64,000 nucleotides of DNA from Streptomyces europaeiscabiei (GTDB lineage Bacteria; Actinomycetota; Actinomycetes; Streptomycetales; Streptomycetaceae). Where the stretch lies: NCBI RefSeq assembly GCF_036346855.1, contig NZ_CP107841.1, forward strand, positions 1,488,001 to 1,552,000. The letters are read 5' to 3'. The notes below the pieces were generated by a model, which saw only the letters and a program-made list of their open reading frames with translations, ran no database searches and was not told the origin of the DNA. How positions within the stretch are numbered: the first letter of the stretch is position 1; each line of letters begins with the position of its first letter. Of the stretch, positions 26,308 through 35,302 are shown piece after piece. The position numbers and the translations under genes are program-made.

Positions 26308-26477
26308 ACCGGCCGGTGACGCCCCGTCGACCGGCCCCTGCGATCGACCGCCCGACGGCGTTGTCAGTGGCTCCCCCTAATGTGGTGACCGTCGCTGAAG
26401 TGGCGTGTGTCCGCCGGTCAGCGGCTCGATCCGCGTGAGGTGGGCCGGGGGCCGGCACGGTCGGAAGGGGTGGGGGC

Positions 26478-29400
26478 GTGCGCCGCTGGGAGTATGTCGA
26501 AGGGAACTCTTCGAAGTTCTGGGAGGCCGAGGCGGACGGTGCCACGGTGACCGTCCGGTACGGACGTTGCGGTACGGAGGGCCGGATCCAGGTCAAGGAG
26601 TGCGCCTCCTCGGAGGAGGCCGCCGAGTACCTGCGGAAGACCGTCGCGGCCAAGGAGCGCAAGGGATATCGGGAGGCCGGCGCGGCTCCCGTCCACGCGG
26701 CTGCCGTCGAACCAGCTGCCGCCGACGGGGGCGGCGCGCCGACTCCGATCGCCGGCGACGACACCACCGCGTCCGCATCGGCTACGGCTACGGCTACGGC
26801 TACGGCTACGGCTACGGCTACGGCTACGGCTACGGCTACGGCGGATGGTGGTTCTGAGATGCCGGTCGTCGATGAGGACACCTTCGTACTGCCGGCCGCC
26901 TGGCATCGTCACCTCCATCCGCGGCGGGGCGGTATCCGCCGCAGGCCCGCGCCTCCACGCAAGGGCGCGGCGAGCGAAGCCGAGCAGCGGCTGCGCACGG
27001 GGGCCACCTGGGTACGGCTGTACCTGGACAGCCCGCGCAGTGACGTGGACCTGGTACGGGCCGCCGAGGCTCACCTCGCCGGTACGGCCGACCCGTTGGG
27101 CGCGGCCGTGCTGGCCGTCGCCTCCGACATGGCCTGGTCGGGCTCGGTCTGTGCCGATGCCTGGGTGGAGGCCCACGGACCGGTGTTCGCCGCCCGCGCG
27201 ACCGTCGAGCTCTTCGACATCGAGGCGCACTGCACCCAGCACGGCACCCGCCGCTTCGATCCGTACGTCGAGCGCGTCCCGAACAAGCCCTTCGCGGGCC
27301 AGGCCGAACGGGTGCGGGGCGTCGCGGACCGTATCCGCGCGCTGCTCGCCGCCGCCGACGAGGACACGTATCGCGCGGTGGTCGCGGCGCTCGGCGGAAT
27401 GCGGAGCAGCGCCCGCAGACGAGTGGTCGTCTCGTACCTCGTCCCCACCGAGACCGAATGGCTCGACGAGTGCGCGGGCGGCCCCGAGGCGAACCGGCCA
27501 CGCGGCAACGCCCTGCGCTCGATGCTGTTCTGTTCGTTCGACGACCCCGAGCAGGTCCGGCAGTTGGGCGGTGTGGCCGACCTGAGCTACGGCGCCTGGC
27601 CGATGCCGACGGTCGCCACCGTCGCCGAGGGCATCGGCACGGCGGTGGCACCCCTCGTGGCGGAGTCGTTGAGGGGCTCGTACGTCGAGTCGGACACCGT
27701 CAGGAAGGTCAACTCGATCCTGGTCGCGATTCCGTCCGACGAGGCGTTCGCCCTGCTGATGGGGCAGCTCGGCGACAAGCGGACACAGCCCTTCGTGACG
27801 AAGGCGGCCCGCCGCTACCCGAGGCGCGCCCTGCGCATGCTCGCCGAGGCCGTGGCGGCGGGCGGACCGAACACCGACGCCGTTCGGTCCGCGTTGCTGG
27901 TGCACGTGTCCGCCCACCCAGACGTGGCCCACGAGGCCCTCGCCTCCCTCTCACCGGAGGCGGCCCACGCCGTGGAAGCGCTGCTGAGTCCGCGGGACCG
28001 GGTGCCGGACGCCCCGGCCGCGTCCCTTCCCGACCTGCTCACGAGCCCTCCGTGGACCCGGCCGCGCGAGGTCGTGAAGGTCCGCACGGTCACCGTTCCG
28101 GTCGCCGAGGACGCCCCCGGGATCGTCTGGCTGCCCGGTGAACGGCAGGAGTGGGCGGACACCCCGTCCCGGGAGCGGGACTGGGCCTCGCGTTCCGAGT
28201 GGCCGGACGATCCGGACGCCCTGCTGGACGCGGTCCGCTCGGACAGGCTCGGCTCCATGGGGATCTTCCTCGACAAGCCCGAGGAGCTGGTCCGGCCACT
28301 GCTGGACGAGTGGACGCCGACGAGCCTGGACAGCGATGCCACGCTCAAGCCGATCGTCGCCCGGTTCGGCACGGACGCGCTGGGGGTGGTGCTGCGGGTG
28401 GCCCCCAAGTGGCCCGCGTCGCTCGCTCCGCTGCTGCTGCCCTATGTGAGCGTGGGTGCGGCCCGGCTGATCGCGGAGTGGGCCGTGCGGGTGAAGTCGG
28501 CGCGGGGGACGGCCCGTTCCTGGTTCCGGCGGCACGGGGAGGCCGCCGCCCCGCTGCTTGTGCCCGACGCCCTGGGCAAGGCGGGACCCGCGCGCCGACA
28601 TGCCCAGCAGGCGCTGCACACCATCATGGCCCTGCACGGGGAGCAGGTCGTACGGTCCGCCGCCGAGCGTTACGGCGCCGAGGCCGTGGCGGGGATCGGG
28701 GAGCTGCTGTCCGCCGATCCGCTGCGGACGGCGCTGCCGGCGAAGCTGCCCGAGCCCGTCGAGTGGGCCGAGCCGGTGCTGCTGCCGCAGATCCTGGTGC
28801 GCTCCGGTGGCGCCCTGCCCGCCGAAGCCACCCGGCATGTGGTGACGATGCTCGCGATGTCCCGGCCGGGCGAGCCGTATCCGGGGCTGGCCGTGGTCCG
28901 GGAGTTGTGCGCGCCGGAGTCGCTCGCCGAGTTCGCCTGGGCCCTGTTCGAGCAGTGGCGGCTCGCCGGAATGCCGAGCCAGGAGAGCTGGGCGCTGACG
29001 GCGCTGGGGCTGCTCGGTGACGACGGCACGGCACGCCGGCTCACACCGCTGGTGCGCGCCTGGCCCGGCGAGGGTGCGCACCAGCGGGCGGTGGACGGGC
29101 TCGGTGCACTGGCCGCGATCGGCACCGATGTGGCGCTGATGCATCTGCACGGCGTGGCACAGCGCGTGAAGTTCAAGGCTCTCAAGTCCCGTGCCCAGGA
29201 GAAGATCGCCGAGCTCGCGGAGGCCCTCGGGCTGACCGGTGAGCAGCTCGCCGACCGGCTGGTGCCCGACTTCGGCCTGGACGCGCGGGGCACCACGGTC
29301 ATCGACTACGGCAGCCGTACGTTCACCGTCGGTTTCGACGAACAGCTGCGACCCTTCGTCCAGGACCCCGGCGGCGGGCGTCGCAAGGATCTGCCCCAGC

Positions 29401-30185
29401 CGGGCGCACGGGACGACGCGGAGCTGGCCCCTGCCGAGCGCAAGCGGTTCATGGCGTTGAAGAAGGACGTACGGACCGTCGCCGCCGACCAGGTGCGGCG
29501 GCTGGAGTCGGCCATGGTGCAGGGCCGTTCGTGGTCGGCGGCCGAGTTCCGTGAGCTGTTCGTGGGGCATCCGCTGCTGGGGCATCTCGTCCGGCGGCTG
29601 GTGTGGCTGAGCGACACGGACGGCACGACGACCGCCTTCCGGGTGGCGGAGGACCGTACGTTCGCGGATGTCGAGGACAGCGCGTTCACCCTGCCCGACG
29701 CGGCGGCCGTACGGATCCCGCACCCGCTGCACCTGGCGGGCGAACTCGACGTCTGGGCGGAGCTGTTCGCGGACCACGGGATCCTCCAGCCGTTCCCGCA
29801 GCTGGAGCGGCGGGTGTTCGAGCTGAGTGCGGGGGACGCCGCCGGCCCGCTCCTGGAGCGCTTCGAGGGCCTCACGGTGACGACCGGCCGGCTCGTCGGT
29901 CTGGAGCGGCGCGGGTGGCGGCGCGGCCGGCCGCTGGACGCGGGTGTCGAGCGCTGGATCTCCAAGGAGCTCGCCCCGAACCGCTTCGCGGTGCTCACCC
30001 CGGACCGCGGCATCGCCGTCGGCTTCTTCGATCCCGCCGAGCAGCAGAAGGTGGAGCACATCTGGCTCGCCACCCGGCCGGGCGACTACTGGCCCAGTGA
30101 CACCCACAGCATCCGCTTCGACGAGATCGACCCGGTCGCGGTGTCCGAACTGCTGGCCGATCTGGCGGAGTTGACGGCCCCATGA
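26478..30185 (+). CDS. WGR-domain and DUF4132 protein
   Basis: 1235 residues from GTG 26478. Residues 1-65 are a WGR domain (MRRWEYVEGNSSKFWEAEAD, TVRYGRCGTEGRIQVKE), known from PARPs and bacterial conflict proteins to bind nucleic acid ends. Residues 66-150 are low-complexity with an Ala-Thr repeat. A long HEAT-like helical middle follows, then the C-terminal DUF4132 (GWRRGRPLDAGVERWISKEL; FDPAEQQKVEHIWLA). In many bacteria this protein opens an operon with a MoxR AAA+ ATPase, DUF5682, DUF5691 and VWA proteins, proposed as an NTP-dependent conflict or stress system. Here the stop overlaps the start of the MoxR gene by 4 bases but that gene is cut short. Confidence 0.88.
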   Translation: MRRWEYVEGNSSKFWEAEADGATVTVRYGRCGTEGRIQVKECASSEEAAEYLRKTVAAKERKGYREAGAAPVHAAAVEPAAADGGGAPTPIAGDDTTASASATATATATATATATATATATADGGSEMPVVDEDTFVLPAAWHRHLHPRRGGIRRRPAPPRKGAASEAEQRLRTGATWVRLYLDSPRSDVDLVRAAEAHLAGTADPLGAAVLAVASDMAWSGSVCADAWVEAHGPVFAARATVELFDIEAHCTQHGTRRFDPYVERVPNKPFAGQAERVRGVADRIRALLAAADEDTYRAVVAALGGMRSSARRRVVVSYLVPTETEWLDECAGGPEANRPRGNALRSMLFCSFDDPEQVRQLGGVADLSYGAWPMPTVATVAEGIGTAVAPLVAESLRGSYVESDTVRKVNSILVAIPSDEAFALLMGQLGDKRTQPFVTKAARRYPRRALRMLAEAVAAGGPNTDAVRSALLVHVSAHPDVAHEALASLSPEAAHAVEALLSPRDRVPDAPAASLPDLLTSPPWTRPREVVKVRTVTVPVAEDAPGIVWLPGERQEWADTPSRERDWASRSEWPDDPDALLDAVRSDRLGSMGIFLDKPEELVRPLLDEWTPTSLDSDATLKPIVARFGTDALGVVLRVAPKWPASLAPLLLPYVSVGAARLIAEWAVRVKSARGTARSWFRRHGEAAAPLLVPDALGKAGPARRHAQQALHTIMALHGEQVVRSAAERYGAEAVAGIGELLSADPLRTALPAKLPEPVEWAEPVLLPQILVRSGGALPAEATRHVVTMLAMSRPGEPYPGLAVVRELCAPESLAEFAWALFEQWRLAGMPSQESWALTALGLLGDDGTARRLTPLVRAWPGEGAHQRAVDGLGALAAIGTDVALMHLHGVAQRVKFKALKSRAQEKIAELAEALGLTGEQLADRLVPDFGLDARGTTVIDYGSRTFTVGFDEQLRPFVQDPGGGRRKDLPQPGARDDAELAPAERKRFMALKKDVRTVAADQVRRLESAMVQGRSWSAAEFRELFVGHPLLGHLVRRLVWLSDTDGTTTAFRVAEDRTFADVEDSAFTLPDAAAVRIPHPLHLAGELDVWAELFADHGILQPFPQLERRVFELSAGDAAGPLLERFEGLTVTTGRLVGLERRGWRRGRPLDAGVERWISKELAPNRFAVLTPDRGIAVGFFDPAEQQKVEHIWLATRPGDYWPSDTHSIRFDEIDPVAVSELLADLAELTAP
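26781..26840 (+). repeat. In-frame (GCTACG)10 hexamer repeat in the WGR-DUF4132 gene
   Basis: Ten perfect copies encode alternating Ala-Thr between the WGR domain and the helical body. As the unit is two codons, slippage would change linker length only. Confidence 0.9.
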
Positions 30186-30490
30186 CGGCGAAGAAGACGC
30201 CATGGGCGGCGGACGCGCTGCAGCGGCCACCCGCCGAGGTGCGCCACGCCGACGAACCGACCGCGCCGCGCGCCGCAGACAGCGGACCTCGTCCGCCCGG
30301 CTGGGAGTCGGGCCTGCGGGCGGCGCGCCGTTTCGCCGTCGGCGACGAAGGGGCGGGCATCAGAGGGAAGTTCGCGGGGAACCCCTCGCTGGTCGAGCGT
30401 TCCCCGGTGACGCCGGCGCCCCGTCGCGGGCTGAGGCTCATCGGAGAGCCGGGCACGTCACCACGGCCGGCCCCGGCCAGCGACTCTTGA
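30182..30490 (+). pseudogene. MoxR-type AAA+ ATPase truncated at Walker A
   Basis: ATG 30182 overlaps the DUF4132 stop. Product: MTAKKTPWAADALQRPPAEV, then PRPPGWESGLRAARRFAVGD and KFAGNPSLVERSPVTPA. The family continues RGLMLIGEPGTAKSLLSELL; here it reads RGLRLIGEPGTS PRPAPASDS and stops, so the GxPGxxKS loop has lost its lysine and the whole ATPase domain (about 280 residues) is missing. Several other family positions are changed to Pro or Ser. The partner genes (DUF5682, DUF5691, VWA) are not in the window, so the system has decayed. Confidence 0.65.
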
Positions 30491-30685
30491 CCGGCTCGGC
30501 CGAGAGCGATGCCACGCAGGCCGGAAAGGCCCCCGGAAAACACCCCCGCCGCCTCGGCGGACCACGTGAAGCGGCCCTCATGACCGGCTGCCCGGGTCTC
30601 CATGAGTCGCGGGGGCGCGTGGCGGATGTCGTCGCGAGGGGTTGACGGCGCCGTGTGTGACGGCCACCTTCGATAGCGCGCACCT

Positions 30686-30699
30686 TGGGAGCGCTCCCA
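30686..30699. promoter_or_regulatory. CebR operator upstream of the CE2 esterase
   Basis: TGGGAGCGCTCCCA, the exact 14-bp palindrome bound by the cellobiose repressor CebR in Streptomyces (established knowledge). It lies 26 bases before the CE2 start, so expression should be induced by cello-oligosaccharides. Confidence 0.85.
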
Positions 30700-30724
30700 C
30701 ACTCCGTGTGTCGAAGGGACGGCC

Positions 30725-31843
30725 ATGCAGATGCCTCGCCAGTTATCCCGACGGACGGTGGTCGCGGCCACCGCCGCAGGCCTCGTCGCCACCGTCGTGT
30801 CCCCCGCACGGGCCGCCGAAGCGCGGGCGGCCCGGTTCCACACGGTCGGCCGGGTCAGGAAGGCTGCCGACGGGACCGTGCAGTACAGCTGGCCCGGGAT
30901 CTCCTTCGAGGGGCGGTTCCACGGGACCGGCGTCGGGGTGGTCCTCGACGACTCCGACAACGACTACGACGTCCAGGTCGACGGGACGACCGTCGCCACC
31001 CTCGTCACCCCGGGCCGGACCGTCTCCTGGATCGACGGCCTCCCCGACGGCGGACACCGCGTGCGGGTCGTGAAGCGGACGGAGAGCCCGTGGGCGGCCG
31101 GCCGGTTCGGCGGTTTCGTCGCGGCTCCCGGTGGCGCGATTCTCGCGAGACCCCGGGCGCGGAGCAGGCAGATCGAGTTCATCGGCGACTCGTACACCGC
31201 CGGTTACGGCAATGTCTCCGGCACCCAGGACTGTTCCGGCAACGGCGGGGTCAACCGGAACAGCAACGCGGATCTCGCTTTCGGCGCACTCACCGCCCGG
31301 AAGCTGGACGCCGACCACCAGATCAACGCCTTCTCCGGCCGGGGAATGGTCCGCAACTACAACGGCGGCGATCCCGGAACCGACTTCCGGACGTACTACG
31401 ACCGGGCCCTGCTGAACGTCGAGGGCGATGTCTGGCGGAAGCCGGACAGCTGGCGTCCGCAGGTCGTCGTGGTCGGGCTCGGTATCAACGACTTCTCGAC
31501 GCCCCTCAACCCCGGGGAGCGCTGGAGCACGACGGCCGAGCTGGTCGCCGCCTACGAGAGCGCCTTTCACGGGTTCCTCGACAAGCTGCGCGCCCGGTAC
31601 GGGCGCAGGACGTTCCTCGTGGTCGCCGCGGCCCGCCTCTGGAACACCACCGCGCTCGCGGAGGCCACCCTGCGGATCGTCGAGGAGCGGGGCCGGCGGG
31701 GCGACGGCAGGGTCAGTCACTGGTACTACGACGACCCCGGCCTCGATCACCTGGGCTGCGACTGGCATCCCTCGCTCCACGACCACCGGATCATCTCCGG
31801 GCTGCTGGACGACCACCTCGCCGGGCTGTCCCTGCGCTGGTAG
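30725..31843 (+). CDS. Secreted CE2-type acetyl (xylan) esterase, SGNH fold
   Basis: 372 residues from ATG 30725. Tat-like signal SRRTVVAATAAGLVATVVSP ends near residue 31. Residues 35-130 are the CE2 jelly-roll domain (VQYSWPGISFEGRFHGTGVG); residues 145-370 are the SGNH hydrolase with nucleophile serine in EFIGDSYTAGYGN, an oxyanion glycine/asparagine in GLGINDFST and the histidine in LDHLGCDWHPS. CE2 enzymes remove acetyl groups from hemicellulose and some bind cellulose through the same cleft. The CebR box directly upstream supports a role in plant cell-wall use. Confidence 0.88.
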   Translation: MQMPRQLSRRTVVAATAAGLVATVVSPARAAEARAARFHTVGRVRKAADGTVQYSWPGISFEGRFHGTGVGVVLDDSDNDYDVQVDGTTVATLVTPGRTVSWIDGLPDGGHRVRVVKRTESPWAAGRFGGFVAAPGGAILARPRARSRQIEFIGDSYTAGYGNVSGTQDCSGNGGVNRNSNADLAFGALTARKLDADHQINAFSGRGMVRNYNGGDPGTDFRTYYDRALLNVEGDVWRKPDSWRPQVVVVGLGINDFSTPLNPGERWSTTAELVAAYESAFHGFLDKLRARYGRRTFLVVAAARLWNTTALAEATLRIVEERGRRGDGRVSHWYYDDPGLDHLGCDWHPSLHDHRIISGLLDDHLAGLSLRW

Positions 31844-31871
31844 CGGGGCTACGGGGGTGGGCCGGGCGGGC

Positions 31872-32393
31872 TCAGGCCGTCAGGGCCTGCCCCGGCTGCA
31901 GCGCGGCGAGCAGGCCGGCGTGGTGCAGCGTGGCGACGGGGGCGAGGAGGTCGGGGTGGCGGAGCAGCGCGGCCGCCCGGCGGTCGAATTCGCCGGGGGT
32001 GAGGAGGCGGCGGAACTCGGCGGGTGAACCGGCCGTGCGGGGGGAACCGGTGAGGGCGGCCACGGCGGCGTGGGCCATCCCGGGGTCGGCGAGCAGGCAG
32101 GCCGCCCAGCTGGCCACGACCTCGTCCACCCAGGTCCGCCAGGCGTACTCGTCGGGTGTCAGGTCCTCGTCGAAGCCGGTGATCCAGTCGAGCCGGGCGG
32201 TGCCGCCCGGTCCCGCCACGCCGACGAGCGCGGCGTCCATCGGCGTCGGATAGCGGAGCCGGGCGGCCACGGTGACGGCCTGCCGGGCCTGCGCCTCGGC
32301 GAGGGCGCCGTCCACGGCGCCGCCGCCCGCCGGGTAGGCGCGCGTCAGCCATTGGGTGGTCGCCGCTATGAGCGGGGAGAGGTCTGCGAGCAC
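31872..32393 (-). CDS. Hypothetical protein, 173 aa
   Basis: Starts best at GTG 32393 (MLADLSPLIAATTQWLTRAY); a longer frame exists upstream but is Arg-rich and unconvincing. Soluble, Ala-rich, with a YPTPMDAALVGVAGPGGTAR stretch and a WRTWVDEVVASWAACLLADP helix. Typical actinomycete codon use. Family not recognised. Convergent with the CE2 esterase and 198 bases from the divergent reductase gene. Confidence 0.6.
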   Translation of the reverse strand: MLADLSPLIAATTQWLTRAYPAGGGAVDGALAEAQARQAVTVAARLRYPTPMDAALVGVAGPGGTARLDWITGFDEDLTPDEYAWRTWVDEVVASWAACLLADPGMAHAAVAALTGSPRTAGSPAEFRRLLTPGEFDRRAAALLRHPDLLAPVATLHHAGLLAALQPGQALTA

Positions 32394-32590
32394 ACCGGGC
32401 CGTCCTTGGGTACTGGGGGAACGCCTGGCACAACGTAGCCGTGCGTCGTCGCGGCCGGAAATGGCGCAGGCCACGGAACGGACGTGCCCTGGGCCACATC
32501 CCCTCTTCGACGGCGTCGCACCGCCGACCACTCTCAGCCGGAAACCGTCCCGCGGACCGTGGGCGTACGAAACCCCCTACCTTTCCCACC

Positions 32591-33430
32591 ATGAAGCTCC
32601 TGATCATCGGCGGCAGCGGGTTCCTCGGCGACGCGCTGCTGCGCCGGGCCCCGGCGGCGGGGTTCGCGACGGCCGCGACCTACTCCACCCGGCCGCCGGA
32701 CACCGCGGGGGACGTCTCCTGGCACCGGCTCGACGTCCGTGATCCCGCGCAGGTGACCGGGGTGCTGGACGAGGTGGCTCCGTCGGTGGTCGTCAACGCG
32801 TCCAGCGGCGGCGCCGACTGGGCGGTCACCGCCGAGGGCGCGGTCCGGGTGGCGATGGCCGCGGCCGAGCGGGGCCGCCGCCTGGTCCATGTGTCCAGCG
32901 ACGCCGTGTTCTCGGGCGATCGGGGTGGCTACGACGAGACCTGCCTGCCCGATCCCGTCACGCCGTACGGTGCCGCGAAGGCCGCGGCGGAGACCGGTGT
33001 CCGGCTGGTGGCGCCGCACGCGGTCGTGGCACGGACCTCGCTGATCCTCGGGGACGGGAGCCCCCTGTCCGTGCATGAAAGGCATGTGCACGACCTGGTG
33101 GCCGGCACCCGCGACGGTGTGCTGTTCACCGACGTCGTGCGCTGCCCGGTGCAGGTGGCGGACCTGGCCGCCGCGCTGCTGGAACTGGCCGCTTCCGACG
33201 AAGCGGGCGTCCGGCACATCGCCGGGCCGGACGCCCTCACCCGGCACGAACTGGGTGTCCTCATCGCCGGCCGCGACGGCCTGGACGCGTCGCGGCTGCC
33301 GGCCGGACGCCTGGGCGGCACCTCCCTGCGGGGAGCGCTCGACGTCCGGCTGGACAGCCGGGCGACCCGGCGAGGTCTGCGCACCCGGTTGCGTGGCGCC
33401 CGGGAGTTCCTCGCGGAACGGCGGGGTTGA
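32591..33430 (+). CDS. RmlD-type NAD(P)-dependent sugar-nucleotide reductase/epimerase
   Basis: 279 residues from ATG 32591 (MKLLIIGGSGFLGDALLRRA). Rossmann motif GGSGFLG, then VVNASSGGADWAV and the catalytic pair in DPVTPYGAAKAAAE (Tyr and Lys three residues later), the extended SDR layout of dTDP-4-dehydrorhamnose reductases. Without rfb genes nearby the substrate is unclear; many actinomycetes carry such stand-alone sugar-nucleotide-binding proteins. It converges with the aminotransferase at 33454. Confidence 0.82.
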   Translation: MKLLIIGGSGFLGDALLRRAPAAGFATAATYSTRPPDTAGDVSWHRLDVRDPAQVTGVLDEVAPSVVVNASSGGADWAVTAEGAVRVAMAAAERGRRLVHVSSDAVFSGDRGGYDETCLPDPVTPYGAAKAAAETGVRLVAPHAVVARTSLILGDGSPLSVHERHVHDLVAGTRDGVLFTDVVRCPVQVADLAAALLELAASDEAGVRHIAGPDALTRHELGVLIAGRDGLDASRLPAGRLGGTSLRGALDVRLDSRATRRGLRTRLRGAREFLAERRG

Positions 33431-33453
33431 AGGACGGGTGCCGGACGGTGTTC

Positions 33454-34635
33454 TCAGGGTGCGGTGCGCGCGAGGCCCGCCATGACCTCGACCGTGCGGT
33501 CGAGTTCGGCCTCGGTGTTGTAGTAGTGCGGGGAGAGCCGGACCAGGGGGTGGACGCCTCGGCGTTCGGTGTCGAACTGGGTGTGTTCGGGGACGGTAGT
33601 GGTGACGTTGATCCCCTGCCCGGCGAGGGCGGCGGCGACCTCGGAGGTGGGCATGCCCTGGATCTTGGCGGTCACGATGGCGCAGCGGTGCTCGCCGAGG
33701 TCGTGGGTGGTGACGCCGGGGAGGGCGTCCAGCCGGTCGCGAAGGTACGCGCCCAGGACGACGGCTCGTTCGCCGATGCGGTCCAGGCCCAGGTCGAGGG
33801 CCTGGCGTACGGCCGCGTCGAGGCCCAGGACGTTGGCGTAGCTCACCTCCCAGGTCTCGAACCGGCGGGCGCCGGGCCGCCAGGTGAAGCCTCGTCCGCC
33901 GTCCCAGTCGGCCGCCTGGATCTCGGTGACGTACGGGTCGAGGTACGCCAGCGCCTCGGAGCGCACCCAGAGGAAGCCCGTGCCGCGCGGGCCGCGCAGG
34001 AACTTGCGGCCGGTGGCGGTGAGCATGTCGCAGCCGATGGCCTCGACGTCCACGGGGAACTGGCCCACGGACTGGGTGGCGTCGAGGAGGAACGGGACAC
34101 CTGCGGCCCGTGTGATCCGCCCGATCTCGGCCGCCGGGTTGACCAGGCCGCCGCTGGTGGGGACGTGACTGACCCCGACCAGTCGGGTGCGCTCGTCGAT
34201 CAGATCGGCGAGGGCGGCGGTGTCGAGCTGTCCGGACGCGTCGTCGGGGACGACCACGATCTCCGCGCCGGTGCGCCGGGCGACCTGGAGGTAGGCGAGC
34301 ACGTTGCTGCCGTACTCGGCCCGGCCGGTGAGGATGCGGTCGCCCGGCTTGAAGGTCAGCGCGTAGAACGCCGCGTTCCAGGCCCGGGTGGAGTTGTCGA
34401 ACAGCGCGATCTCGTCGGGCCGACCGCCGACCAGCCGGGCGAGGTTCGTGTAGGTGGCGTCGATCCGGTCCCGCTCCTGCCCGGCCGCCTCGTATCCGCC
34501 GATGGCCGCTTCGAGTTCCAGGTGGGAGGTGATGGCCGCCAGGGTACGCCGGGAGAGCAGGGCCGCTCCGGCGTTGTTGAGGTGCACTCGGTTGGCGGTG
34601 CCGGGGGTGTCCCGGCGCAGTGCGTCGATGTCCAT
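33454..34635 (-). CDS. Class V PLP aminotransferase (cysteine desulfurase/isopenicillin N epimerase-like)
   Basis: 393 residues from ATG 34635 (MDIDALRRDTPGTANRVHLN). The N-terminus VHLNNAGAALLSRR, the PLP contact region VPFLLDATQSVGQFPVDVEA and the Schiff-base lysine in MLTATGRKFLRGPRGTGFLW are family standard. No cysteine in the position of the SufS/IscS active loop is obvious, and the C-terminus (LVRLSPHYYNTEAELDRTVE) resembles the epimerase/EgtE-like subgroup. Activity on a sulphur compound or amino acid is likely but unassigned. The gene lies 20 bases downstream of the broken expansin. Confidence 0.82.
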   Translation of the reverse strand: MDIDALRRDTPGTANRVHLNNAGAALLSRRTLAAITSHLELEAAIGGYEAAGQERDRIDATYTNLARLVGGRPDEIALFDNSTRAWNAAFYALTFKPGDRILTGRAEYGSNVLAYLQVARRTGAEIVVVPDDASGQLDTAALADLIDERTRLVGVSHVPTSGGLVNPAAEIGRITRAAGVPFLLDATQSVGQFPVDVEAIGCDMLTATGRKFLRGPRGTGFLWVRSEALAYLDPYVTEIQAADWDGGRGFTWRPGARRFETWEVSYANVLGLDAAVRQALDLGLDRIGERAVVLGAYLRDRLDALPGVTTHDLGEHRCAIVTAKIQGMPTSEVAAALAGQGINVTTTVPEHTQFDTERRGVHPLVRLSPHYYNTEAELDRTVEVMAGLARTAP

Positions 34636-34655
34636 GCCCACACCCTTCCCACGCG

Positions 34656-34916
34656 TCAGCGCTTCGCGAACTGGGCGCGGCCCGGCTGATCGGTGTTCGG
34701 GGTGAGGGTGATGCCGCTGTCGGTGAGGGTCTGGCCGTGGATGTCGGTGACGCGGATGTCGGAGCCGCAGCCGGTGCCGTCCGCCGAGACGAAGAAGTTG
34801 TATTCCTGACGCGGCAGTTGACGCCAGGTCGTACCGGTGCGGACCTCCAGGGTGGCGACGGGGTTGCGGTGGTTGCGCACCTGGATCCCGCACCACCACT
34901 GTGTGGACCCCTCCTT
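34656..34916 (-). pseudogene. Expansin C-terminal domain (CBM63) fragment
   Basis: KEGSTQWWCGIQVRNHRNPV, ATLEVRTGTTWRQLPRQEYN and FFVSADGTGCGSDIRVTDIH are the second domain of bacterial expansins (EXLX1 type), with aromatic residues that bind cellulose. It ends at 34656 after AQFAKR. Its 5' side is joined exactly to the end of the IS200/IS605-like remnant, and the first expansin domain between the two fragments is gone. Confidence 0.75.
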
Positions 34917-35180
34917 TTGACATCCTCGCCTGCGTGAACGCAGGCGATTCCGGTCAGCACCGCTACGCGGTGCTCCCTCGGGTTCCTGCTTCATCGGCCC
35001 CTGCCACCCGAGGGTGGTCTGACAAGGTCTCCACAGGCTTGACGTCCCGCCAGTCCGGCGGTAGGTCCGCCAACCACGTTGTCGGACAAGGCGAATTTAG
35101 CAGTGTCGCTGCGGCCCTCCGGGCCGCTGGGTTCAGGATGCCCTACACCTCCACCCTGAAGGGTGGATCCCTGGGCAAGT
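34917..35180 (-). mobile_element. IS200/IS605-like 3'-end remnant with structured RNA scaffold, inside the expansin gene
   Basis: On the minus strand the segment holds four consecutive hairpins: CCACCC-TT-CAGGGTGG type at about 35153-35169, GCGGCCC/GGGCCGC at about 35112-35128, CCACCCTCGGGTGG at about 35005-35020, and GAGCACCGC/GCGGTGCT at about 34958-34976, ending with GCCTGCGTTCACGCAGGC and GAGGATGTCAA. That last hairpin plus GAGGATGTCAA is the usual right end of actinobacterial TnpB-carrying IS605 elements and the 3' end of their omega RNA scaffold (established for the family; recognised here by eye). No tnpA or tnpB remains. Confidence 0.6.
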
Positions 35181-35302
35181 GTTCGGTAGAAGGTGCCCTC
35201 GCCGGAGTAGGTGACGCCGGGCCGGACGCCGGCGTACGCCGGTGCCGTGGAGGTGGTCAGGAAGGCCGTGACGGCGGCCAGGAGAACGATTCGGCTGCGC
35301 AT
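35181..35302 (-). pseudogene. Expansin N-terminal fragment (signal peptide)
   Basis: ATG 35302 gives MRSRIVLLAAVTAFLTTSTA, PAYAG signal cleavage site and VTYSGEGTFYRT, the start of the expansin double-psi beta-barrel (family pattern GEGTYYG). The frame is lost where the mobile-element remnant begins. Together with 34656-34916 this shows one expansin gene cut in two. Confidence 0.65.

Noticed and set aside
27951..30230. 759-residue open frame antisense to the WGR-DUF4132 gene
   Set aside because: No recognisable domain, and the plus-strand protein has clear family motifs.
32591..33430. RmlD-like reductase as the missing mycolate ketoreductase
   Set aside because: It has the sugar-nucleotide SDR layout and GGSGFLG/YGAAK motifs, not those of CmrA-type short-chain reductases, and lies on the far side of two unrelated genes.
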